In this document: in pieces, positions 9,711 through 21,800 of the stretch | Numbering within the stretch: position 1 is the stretch's first letter | Layout of the letters: each line of letters opens with the position of its first letter | From: Costus lasius | Taxonomy: Eukaryota > Streptophyta > Magnoliopsida > Zingiberales > Costaceae | NCBI GenBank assembly: GCA_027563935.2 | Contig: CM050454.1 | Coordinates: 542,501 to 606,500 of the forward strand | Reading direction: 5' to 3' | Length of the DNA: 64,000 nucleotides | Notes under the pieces: generated by a model | Seen by the model: only the letters and a program-made list of their open reading frames with translations | What the model was told of the DNA's origin: nothing | The model's database searches: none | Made by a program: the position numbers and the translations under genes

Positions 9711-11655
9711 AAATTCAATATAATCTTCTTTCTTTTTCTTATGGATATTATATAAGGAATCACTAATGCAATCCATCCAACAAGAATTTGACTTAATTTA
9801 GCCCATCATTTTAACCTCTTCAAATACTATCTCAACCAACTAAGATAAAAAGAAAATCTAGTAGTATAATTTTACACATTTTAATTTTTATAAAACAATG
9901 TGATTTTCAACTGCTATTAGGTTTTAGGGGGAAAAATATAAAGAAAATAAAAGAGAAAGGAAAATAAGTTTTTATTCACATGATCTTGTTTGTGAGGCTA
10001 AAATGAACGGCGGGCACTAGGGAAGAGGGGGAACAAATGAGCAGCAGAGAAACTAGGGGAGAGGGAAGGCAATGGACTGCAAATAGGGGGGGGGGGACTG
10101 GCGCGGTAGTAGATGATAAATGTTGGAGCAGGTGAGTGGCGATAGTTGGAGCACGCAAGCAACGTAAGCTAAGAGCTAGTGACAGACGAGCAGGGCGAGA
10201 GCCGTTGATAGATGAGTCGCATAAGTGAGAGCCAACTACGGGTAAGTGGCATAAGTGGAGAGTAAGTTTTATTCACGTGATCTTGTTTGTGGGATTAAAA
10301 TGAGTGGCGGGGTACTGGGGGAGAGGGAAACAAACGAGCAATAGAAACACTAGGGGAGAGGGGAGGGGGGAGGCAATGGACTGCAAATAGCGGGGGAGTA
10401 GGAACAGGGGAGCGACTGGCACAGGAGTAGATGATAAGCGAGCATCGAATGGATGTTAGAGCAGGTGAGCGGTGATTGTTGGAGCATGCAAGCAGCATAA
10501 GCTAAGAGCTAGTGAAAAAGATGTCGATAGACAAGTGGCATGAGTGAGAGCCAACTACGGGTAAATGGCATAAGTGGAAAGTAACGAGGAGTAATTTTTT
10601 TCTTTTCAAAAAATAAAATAAGAGAAAATTATCTTATGTTTGTTTCTATTTTCTAAACGAAACCGTCTACTTGCCCTACAATAAAACAGAGGGAGACATG
10701 ATTTTTAATTTCAGGGTTTTAAAAATCGGGTATTATTATTATTATGGATCTAAATTCAATGTAATTTTCTTTCTTTTCCTTATAGATCTCATCCAAGGAA
10801 TCACTAATGCAATCTATCCAACAAGAATTCGACTTAATTTAGCCCATCATTTTAACCTCTTCAAATACTATCTCAACCAACTAAGATAAAAAGAAAATCT
10901 AGTGGAATAATTTTACACATTTTACATTTTATGGAACAATGTGATTTTCAACTGCTATTAGATTTTAGGGGGAAAAATATAAAGAAAAAAAAGGAAGGAA
11001 AATAAGTTTTTATTCATGTGATCTTTTTTGTAGGGCTAAAATGAGCGGCGGGCACTGGGGAACGAACGAGCAGCAAAGACACTAGGGGAGAGGGGAGGCA
11101 ATGGACTGCGAATAGCGGGGGAGTTGGAACAGGTGAGCAATTGGCGCGGGAGTAGATGATAAGCGAGCATCGAATGGATGTTAGAGCAGATGAGCGGCGA
11201 TTGTTGAAGCACGCAAGTGGCGTAAGCTAAGAGCTAGTGACAGATGTGCATGGAGAGAGCCGTTGATAGACAAGTGGCATAAGTGAGAGCCTACAAGCTC
11301 AACAATACCAAAATTCTTTTAATGAACTTGCCTCTAACTTACAGAGAATAGTACAAGTGTCGTCTACAACATCGACGACAACCCCTACTACTTCTCAGAC
11401 ATCAGTGTCCAAAAGACCACTAAGAAGTACTCAGTTTATTTGGAAATGAGTACAAGACCACGGGTAAGTTGCATAAGTGGAAAGTAACTAGGAATATTTT
11501 TTTTTCTTTTTGAAAAATAAAATAAGAGAAAATTATCTTATTTTTGTTTCTCTTTTCTAAACGAAACCGTCTACTTGCCCTACAAGAAAACCGAGGGAGA
11601 CATGATTTTTAATTTTAGGGTTTTAAAAATCAGGTATTATTATTATTATTATTAT
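9711..11655. repeat. Two-copy ~1.04-kb tandem repeat with ~0.3-kb sub-repeats
   Basis: Copy A (9711-10751) and copy B (10752-11655) align along their length, for example the segment starting GGAATCACTAATGCAATC at 9757 and 10797. Both end in a TTA/TAT microsatellite. Copy A contains an extra internal duplication of about 296 bp: the segment starting TTTTATTCAC.TGATCTTG at about 9971 recurs at 10267, and in copy B at about 11008. Copy B lacks the duplication but carries a 169-bp foreign segment at 11292-11460. No transposon termini or protein domains were recognised. The array lies about 1-3 kb upstream of UFD1. Confidence 0.8.
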
Positions 11656-12831
11656 TTAGTTTTTATTCTGAAGAAAGGTATAATTTGTAGCCCTAGCAAG
11701 CGTATTGAGCATGTCTTCCACAGTCGCTTCTGATTCCCATCAATTTGTATCGCTCTTTTTGAATTGGAATTCTTATCTCCTCCAGAGTTCGATTCCCTTT
11801 CTTGTGGATTTGTTTCCATTTAATCCGAGGTCGCACTTCTGCTCTATCTCGATCCAGTGCATCACGCTCCGGAGGACACGCTGATACCAGGTACGACCTC
11901 TATTTTCTGTTCGATTTTTCGTTGATTCCGTTTTCGCCTTTGTTGGGGGGATGCCGGTTTTAGTTCTTTTGTTTTGGGCTTGCATCTGCGAGTTTAATCT
12001 TCAATATCTGATTTGCTTTTGTTTCAAATCAAGATAGAGTGCTTATGGATGATAGCGAGTCGATTTGTTGTGCAAATTATTTTTCCCCTTCATCTGCTTG
12101 GAGTTTCTTGAATTTGCTTTGAATTTTAATGATTGCTGTATAAACCAACAAAGAATTCGTCACTCTTTTCGCACTAATCGTCTGATTCCCGGGTCGCGAA
12201 GGGTGAAAATAAAAAAAAAGGTCGACGCAAACCCTGCTCACTCACCCTTTCCGCTCGCTCGCGATATCTCTCCGACGCGTTTTTCCTCCGATTATTGCCG
12301 ACTTCTCGTTGTTCCGGTCATCAACATCTCACCAGTAATTTTCTGTCACCCGTTCCTTATTCCGATCTATCACGTCACGTCGGTTTCGACGGAAACCGAC
12401 GGCGATCAATCGATTGCGGGTCATTCGGTCGGCTGCCGTCGCCAAACGCGTTTGCACCTGCCGATGTCGCAGCCGGTGGGTCCACCGCCGACTTCTGGGT
12501 GTTGCTACCGCCACCCACGGCAGATGGATCTTGCGGGCGGCGGTTCCGTTGGCTCTCGAGGAGCTCCTTTCTCCTTGCACACTGGGTGATCTCTCAATTT
12601 GTGAACATTTCATTCAATAGATTAGTGCTAAGCATCTTTGATCATTCATCTTTATAAAAGCCAACATAAATAGAACACTTTTTAACCTGTATCAATAGCC
12701 AAAATCTAGTTCAGTATTATGGGAAAAATCTTTTAGTTCATGTCAGATATGTAAACCTCTGTTTATGACTATTGTTTTCTTTTCCTTTAGGCAACTTGAA
12801 GTGCCGAGTAGTTGTGCCTGCAGAGAAAATG
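11656..12831 (+). promoter_or_regulatory. Probable UFD1 promoter, 5' UTR exon(s) and leader intron
   Basis: The start codon of UFD1 is the last three bases of an exon that begins after a TTTCCTTTAG acceptor at 12790, so at least one 5' UTR exon lies upstream. Two candidates are visible. One is a segment ending at 11890 before a GTACGA donor. The other is a GC-rich segment at about 12220-12590, CT-rich at its start and followed by a GTGATC donor. I cannot choose between them from sequence alone, nor place the transcription start. Confidence 0.45.
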
Positions 12832-15800
12832 GTAAGTTTTTTTTATGAAATTCTTAAGTATTTTCATGTACTTATCTTTATATTTTAACAATACCACATC
12901 AAGAACTCAATGAAGTTCACTTTTGTGTGCAGTTTTCTCCATAAATGCACCTTACTTTGTTTTATAGTTAATTCATCAAAAATAAGTTATTCAGTGCTTG
13001 TAACTCGTGATTGCATTTTCTTGCACTTATACCATAGAATATCCTTCGTTCCTATTGAAGTTGTTTTTTGAATGATAGACCACCAAATGCTTGCTCGGTT
13101 TTTGTCAAAATACGCCTAAAATACATTGCACGGAAGTTTTCCTTTAGTTGGATATGGTTGGACAGCAACTCTTTTATGTTTTTGGTAATGCCTTCTTTTC
13201 TTAATTGTAAACTGAGATCGGCTAAAAGGTTAACCAGTTCTGATAATGGACTATCGACCCTTCTTTTTTTATCATTCTTATGAGTGGCCTCTTCTCTCCT
13301 TATTTTTATAAGGATGTCAGCTAGAAAGTTTGACGTTTCTTATAGTTGACTTCATCCCTTATTTAAGTTTTACCCTCGTTAGGAGTGGCCCAGGTGGCTC
13401 ATGTGTTTACTTTTGTTGAGTTAGAGTTAAGATAATGTAATTTGTCTTGTACAAGCCGTCATCTATTTTTAAGTTCCCTAGTTAGACGCTACCTACAAAG
13501 TAAGAAGCATAATAAGATACTTGTTGCTGAGGTAGTTCGACTTCTCAAAATACCCGGAAACTTCCCATGAAGACTATTGAAAATCAGAAATATCAATTAA
13601 AATTGCTATACACTTTTTAAAGTTGAAATCACATTTTTAGATATCTTAGGCCACAATGCTTGTAAATGTCTATCATTGGCTGCTCCTAGAATATATTTTT
13701 GCAATCCTTCATGAAGATAGATGAGTTTTCACTTGAAACTTTTGCCAACCTTTATAAAGAACTTTCTTTCCTTTTTAAGTTTTACTCGTACTAGGACTGG
13801 CCCAGGTTGTCCTCCGTATTTCTTTTTGTTGAGCTATACTTGCTTTACTGTAATTTAGCTAGTCCTGTTCTCATCAAGACTGCAGAGTTTTGTAGTGTGG
13901 TTGGACACCTGTACTACCCTTTTCTCTTCTCTTTGGTATAAATTCATTTAGAAAGTATCTTGATGCATGAAGTTCCTTCATTCTTTTATGAAAGATGAGG
14001 TAGCCAAGGGTGAGGATGGGCCTAGGTGGTATTGACAAATAAATGACTATTACAGTCATAGGAGCCTTTTCCAGGCCTAACTATGATGTTTGATCACAAT
14101 CGAGCATTTTGTTATTATTAAAATTCAATTTTTAGGGTTATTTTGTCTTTATAATGAACTAAAACATGTAAAAAAACACTAAATGTATTTTGGTTGGTTA
14201 ACTATCCTACTATTTTAGATGTTGGAAAGAGGTTTCTATTGGGACCAACAAAAATTACGTATGAATCAAATTTAAAAAGAGGGGGATACGAACAAATCAA
14301 GGAAAGGAATTCATAATTCATTTAAAATGAGATAAATGACCATTCACTCCGATCATCACTAAAACTAGCTCCATTACATCAAAGAACTTCAGATTAATAA
14401 CTAATCATTTCCAGATTAATTTACTACAATAATATTTTTGTGAACTGGTTCCAGAAAATAATGAAGGCTACTTATGTTGCTCTCATTATTATGCTTAGAA
14501 CAGTATAATGTATCGTGAAATTCAATGCTTTGGTTATTTTGCTCTTTTGGATTTTTAGTTCATTTATGTTGGTCGCTTAATTTTTTTTATATCAACTAAT
14601 TAATTTCATTATTGTTTCAGTTTTTTGGAGGATATAATTACCATGGGAATTCATTTGAGCAGACTTATCGTTGTTATCCAGCTTCATTTATCGATAAGGT
14701 TTGAACATCTTACTATAATAAATGATTAATTTTACCTTTCTAGCTTTTTAGTCAAAGCATAATACATAGTAAGGAATTCAAACACTGATCATATGTTAGT
14801 TTCGATACATGATGGACACGGAAATACTAATCACTGGGGATACAATTAATTCTTGTCTTCCGAGTAAAAAAAAAATTAAGCGTGTAGTTCACAAGCAACA
14901 AAATATTAAAATTAGTATTATGTTCCAGCTTTAGTAACTAATTGAAATGATATATACCAGTATACCAAGTAGCAAATTAGAGTATGATCAGTAGTAGCAG
15001 CGATAAATATTAGTATAATGCACAGTTTCATTCTGGAAAAAACTGGTTACTGCAGTACATATCAATTTACATTTATCCTGCAAATAATATCATATAGGCA
15101 TTTGATTTCAAGTAATGTTGCAGAATCCTAGTAGTTTTATAACTCAGAATTTGTATAACCCTGTTTTATGGCCTATTTAGTTATCTAAGTTAACAATGGA
15201 TCTATATTACCTAGTATGAGGGAATTCAAGTTACCTTTTTGATCAGTGGTAATATGGATCACCATAATGTAGTAATTTTGCAACAGAACTTGGACAAAAT
15301 ATATACCGGAAGTCCGGAACTGATACCCAACCTTTCCCTCTTCTTTATTTAATTGTTGACTACATAAGGGTGTAATAGGCATTTAAAAATAAAGTAAAAT
15401 GCCAGTAATATATTTGTTGGCTAAACATGTTAGTGCATGAATGTTCTCTTCTTTATTTAATTGTTGATTATATAAGGGCATAATAGGTATTTAAAAATGG
15501 AGTAAAATGCTAGTAATCTATTTGTTGTGCCAAACATGTAAGCATGTAAGTGTATGTTTTTCAATAATTTTGCGACAACATACTTGCAGGTATCAAACGC
15601 CACGACTCAATTTTATAACATTAATTAGTCTACATGATGCATGAATTTCTACAGACCATGAGCTCCCTAATTTAGTAAAATGCCAATAACATATTTTGAT
15701 ATTCAAGTAGAACATCAATCTAGAACTTTAGTATACTGTGCTCTAGATCCACCTAAACCTTCATGATATCTTTGTACACATGTTTATATTTACATTTAAG

Positions 15801-18800
15801 TCATGCACCAATTTAGCTCGCTGAAGCTGAGTTTTTGGGTTTGGGAAAATGCTGCAATTATTGTTAGTAATTAATTTGGCACTTGTCATTGTTATTTTTA
15901 TGAAATTTACCAAGTCATTGGTAGTGGCTAAGCTATGTTTGTGGTTATCATTGTTTCTTATTAGCATCCAAAGCATTTGTTAATAAATGAATCCTATTTT
16001 GAATGAATTATTAAATTTTCTCACCTGATTTTTCTATTTCTTCTCTCTTAATGTTTTTCTAATATACACTAGTAATTTACCAATCTGGTAAGTTTCTATC
16101 AGTGGCATTTTGTTAACATCTGAAACCATGGTTTTTAGTGTACAAAATCTTTGTTTGGGCCTAGCATATTAGTGAACTAATTTGTCCAATTGGTCTCATG
16201 CGTAATACATTCAAAATTACACAAAATGTATTATAACATGTATGATTATTGGGTATTTTTTTGATAATAAATCAAACAAATGATTGTGAGTTGCTTGTAC
16301 TTTCGAAGTTTGTTTCCCCTCTTTTACAATAAGCAATACTTGTTCCGGGGCAGGAGCATTACAAATCAGTATATAGACAATAGTTATTGTGTTCCTAATG
16401 CACCTCCTTTTGTCAAAAGACTTGTTGGATCAATTATACAAGACCTTCTAACTAACCTTGACATTCATTCACGTTTAATTTAATTCAGCTGATTTTGGAT
16501 TATATAGCTTAATATTTTTCAAGGTTTAAAAAATTGGTCCGCTGCTATATCAGTTTTGTCTCGGACCGGTATACTATAGGAAAACTGACACTGTCCTGTG
16601 GTGAAACTAATCATACCAACAATGCTATAGTAAAATGGGCCCATCTTGGACTAATACAAAAATTGCAAACCTTGTGAGTCAGTATTCAAATTTATTATTA
16701 TTTTATTAGTTACAGTAGGTTGTAAAATTCAGACTGCTGTCTAGTGTCTAGGAACCAAATTAACTGAAGTCGTCCAAAAATCATTTAATCTGTTTTTACT
16801 GTCATTTCTGTGATCAATATAAAGGCTTATGCTTTAGTTTAAATTAGATATCAGTCAGTCTGCTGTAGTTGAATAAGATCTCTGGCCAGCATCTTTGACC
16901 TTGATGCAAATTCTTTTTCTGTAAGTTTTTGCTTTCAAGAGTACTTATTTTATCTCTTTATTTGCAGCCTCAATTGGAGATCGGCGACAAAAGTAAGTAA
17001 CGACGTCCTTGCTTATCTTCATATTGGCATGATATTTTTCTTGTATGTCCTCATAACCTCAGTTATTGTGTATGTTTTTTGTTTGTTTCAGTTATAATGC
17101 CGCCTTCTGCACTTGATCGTCTTGGTAAGTTAAACTTTTCTTGTTCAGTGCAATAGTTTATAATTGCACGAAGCATATGATGGTTTATTCTTTAACTTTA
17201 TTTATTTATTTTTTTACTTTTGGATAATCATCAATTGATGGATTTGGATCATATCGTGCACCCCACAGCTTCTCTACACATTGACTACCCTATGCTCTTT
17301 GAGCTGTATAATGCTGCTGAGGAGAGAGTTTCACACTGTGGTGTTCTAGAATTCATTGCAGAAGAAGGAATGATATACATGCCATATTGGGTAGCTATGT
17401 TCATATCTTTTTAACTTCCTCGTTCATCACTATATGTTCTGGATAAGGCCTTTTGATTACTTTCTCATTTCAGATGATGCAAAATTTACTTCTACAAGAG
17501 GGAGATATTGTCCGTGTAAAAAATGCCACTCTTCCCAAGGGTACATATGTGAAGCTGCAGCCTCATACAAAAGACTTCTTGGATATCTCGAATCCTAAAG
17601 CCATGTTAGTAAATTTTTTGTCTGTTAGTCATGCGCTACAAATGAATATCATCTATATCCATTCTGTTGCCTCTGATTTTTCTTTATGCATTGTTGGTAT
17701 GTTATATTCTTCGTAATTGGTGGAAGGTGCGTCAGTCACTAACTATTTCCTTTCAATTTGTTGCAGCTTAGAGACAACTTTAAGAAATTTCTCATGTTTA
17801 ACCACTGATGACAGTATAATGGTAGCGTACAACAACAAGAAATATTACATAGATATTATAGAAACAAAGCCATCTTCTGCAATTAGCATTATTGAGACAG
17901 ATTGTGAGGTTGATTTTGCACCTCCTCTAGATTATAAAGAGCCAGAGCGATCGCAGCCTTCTGTAACTACAAACAAAGCTCCGGACCAAGGTTTTGATTC
18001 AAGTTACTATATTTTTGTTAACTACATTTCATGTTCTACATTTCTTCTTTCATTGTGCATTCTGTGTAATTTTACTTTATCACATTCTCCTTTCCCAAAT
18101 TTATAAGCTGCTATAGGAATATATCCTTTTTTAAAATCATTTTGTTTTTTCTTTCTTCAAAAGTCATCTGCTTATTGCACAAATTTATTCCTAGTTATAT
18201 ACTTATATGTTGGTATGCATCAAGCAGATTTTATAGGAAAAAACCAATATAGTTTTGGTAAATGTTGTAGACTTTGTATTGAATGAGCAATCCCGTTAGT
18301 CTCTGTTGATTGTAAAGCCCGAAAAGCGCTTTGATTTGTCAACGTGCATAAAGATTTTTTTCATTTGTAAAAGAAATAAATATTGACAAAGGGTGTGCAT
18401 GTGTAGTGACAAAGAGGATCACAAACCAAATCAAGATTGGATATTTTTCATTTTGATTAGGTTCTATGTGCCTATATTGTGACTGTGGCTAGCGACTCTG
18501 CTTTAGATAGACAGCCCGTGTTTTGTATTTGCATAATTGAAATTGCTTAAATTTTGTATGGTAAAGTAAAACACCAAAACCAGAGCTAGATCTGTAGTCC
18601 TTGATTACGAGAAAATTGAACAAAATTTTAATTTCATCAATTAAGGACTTTGTCTTACTGGTTCGACGTAACGTCTGACACTTGAACTCAATTGGCTTTG
18701 ATGTCCTTTCTCTAATTTTCTCACGTTGGAAGCACAGTATAAAGAACTTATTTTTATTATCATCTTACTTTTCTGTTCCACAATTGTATTCTAGGTGCAC

Positions 18801-21800
18801 TTTTCTTTCTCTCTAGGTTATTCGAAGTTAAACTATAAAGCAAAAACTCAGGAGAAAGTTTGACAAGTATTTGTCTGGGCGCAACTGCAAAAATATTTTT
18901 AATGGAGGTCAAACTAAGATTTTGGAACCTGAGGCAAAGTAAAATTGACCCTTAAAATAGTTGCTTTTGATATGCACTACACGGCATGCCAAAAAATTTA
19001 GTGGAAGTTTATTTATAGTGTTTGATGTTTCATGCCACGGAGGGCAAAAATCTGCAAAAATCTCTGTTGGAAACAAATATCTTTTGTTGAACTGATACTG
19101 TTTGTTTATTGTTGGAATATGTAACACTCAAGCCTAATAATCTTTAGAGAATACAAAAGGTAAATATTTTGTAGAAATATGTATATTTGGGATGACAACG
19201 TACCGCAAAGAGAGACATGATTAGAGGTTCCGAAAGCTAAGCTAACCATCTTATTCGCAAGCTAAAAATAGTTAGAAACACACAATCTACTCAAAACATG
19301 TGAAAATGTTTGTGGTAGAGGTGCTAGAATTTTTCTGCAGTTCTTCACAGAATGCTCTCAGTTTTCACCCTACTTTTTCAGTACAACATCTAGCACACAT
19401 TTCTTACAGTAGAACCGTTGGGAAGCTATGCAACACTTGGCTTATCTGAGAAACCCATGTAGAAGTTAACTAAAGTAAATAAACTAATACTAGTTTCCTT
19501 TTTTTTTAAAAATAAAACAGCTATATTAATAATCAATCGTTTACATCACAAAACAGTAGCTGTTTGAGCTCATCTGGCCAGCTATCTACTCAGACTTTTG
19601 AAACCAAGTTGTTTCTAGCATATAGTGCTAGCCAATTTGCAACAGAGTTACAACTCCTGCTAACATGAATGCATAGGATCTCTCCTCCATTACTTAGGAA
19701 TTTAATTTCATCTAGAAGAGCACGGACCTCAACTGGAGGGTAGCTGTGAGCATCATTTATGGCCTGTATCGCCTCTAAACAATCCGATTCGATTATTATT
19801 TTCTTTCCTTGCCCAAGAAGATTGCAACGAAGGTATCCAAGCGCAGATTTAATTGCCATAAGTTCCGTGTACAATGGTGAGGGACTTATGAGGAATGTGG
19901 CTGCTGCCGTCAATGCTCTTCCATTTTCATCCCTTACAATGTATCCCATCCCAGCTTCTTTAGTCCGATTGATCCAAGCGCCATTTGTATTAACTTTCAA
20001 TTAACTAGCTTCCGGCCTTTTCCACTTCATGGTCCTCAAGCGTTGATCTTTTTCACCTCCCATTTCCTTTGTTAATTCTTGAAACATTAACTTCCATTCC
20101 GAGAGAGCTTCTCTACTTGTCTTAGTTGAATTTGCCATAACCCCCTTGAAAGCTACTTCGTTCCTCATTTTCCAAATCTGCCAAAATGTAGTAAGAGTTA
20201 GTGATTGAATTTGAAGAGTTTCATCCATACCTTTAGCTATCCAGTTCTCCTGTCGCCGTGAATCCATACTTAAGTTCCATGTTGTGAGCTGTACCAAGTG
20301 CTGATTCCAGACCTGCATAGAAAAAGAGCAATTGTGGAATAAATGATCCACTGTCTCTTACTCCTGTCTCTTTCTCCTCCTTACATAGGAGACAAGTGGA
20401 ATCATTCCTTAACCCCATTTTCCTTAATATGTGAAAGGTGGGTAATCTCTTGTGCAAGAGCTTGCAACCAAAAATTTTGATACCATTTGACACCGGAAGC
20501 TTCCAAAGAGTTTTCCATTTCTCCTTTTCAACACCTTCACCCCAAGTGTTCATCAAAATAAAATTATATATGGATTTATTGAGAGGTAGCCCATTAGAGC
20601 CATCAGTCCAGATCCAAGTATCCTTTTTGTCCTTGTCAATACTTAGCCTGTAAATGGAATTACTTATATCTTCACTTGCCCAAGCATTAATGGTATCTTT
20701 GTTCCACTCAGCCCTGAGCATAATATCAGCCACCTTGGTGCCAAATTTTTTAGAATTATCAATGAAGGTAGGCTTGTGATCAATGGGAAGATCTAAGCAC
20801 CAAGGTTGGCTAATTATATTGGTATCCTCACCATTTCCAATTTTCTTAATAATTTGAGGTCTGATATGGTTCAGGTCCTGCAGGAGGCTCTTCCAAGCTT
20901 GGCTAGATCTCTTATACTTTTTAGGATTCTAAGGATCCAGATCTCCATATTTAGCTCTACACACCTTCACCCAAAGTTTATCTTTAGAGTTGAGATAATC
21001 TAGAATTCTTTTACAATTGATAGCCGGTCTAAGGGTGGTGAGATCTTTAATATGAATGCCCCCCTGATTACGCGGCCTTATAAGGGTATTCCAATTCACA
21101 AGATGCATACCTATGCCCCTTTCACCTTTAGACCAGATGAAGCCTCTTATCTTAGCATTAAGTTTTCCAAGGTGAGTATTGGTAAGTCCATTGACAATCA
21201 TGTTATGAATAGGAATGGCAGACAAGACACTTTTGGCAAGCGTGATTCTACCTGCTTGTGAGAGGAACCTTCCTTGCCAAGATTGGAGTCTTTCATGAAT
21301 TTTCTCCTCACAAACATGATAGGTTTGTTTCAAGCTAGTCTTGGGGTCAATACAAGCACCTAGGTAAGTGAAGGGATAAGAACCCTGCTCAAAACCTAGG
21401 AGATTAACAATTCTTCTTTTAGTACTATCAGTACAATGTTTGGGAAAATAAATTCTAGTTTTCTCTTTACTAACTTGCTGACTAGTAATGAGCTCATACG
21501 TATGAAGGAGTTTAGCAAGATTAGTGTAAGTTTTCTTATTAGCACGAACACTTATAATGATGTCATCAGCATACATGAGATGCGAGATCATACATTTACC
21601 TCTTATATTGAAGGGGGTAATTTTGTTTTCCGCAACAGCATTCTGCATGAGGCAGCTCAAAATATTTGTATGATGACATAAATATATGGGGACAAGGGAT
21701 CTCCTTGGCAGATTCCCTTATTCCCCTTAAACATAGTAGAATTGACTCCCTCAATATAGCAGCTATAAATAGGTGAGTGCACACAAGCTTCAATCCATTT

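Noticed and set aside
12065..12657. ORFs of up to 174 codons upstream of UFD1
   Set aside because: They fall in the GC-rich leader region of UFD1, overlap in several frames and show no domain. More likely 5' UTR sequence.
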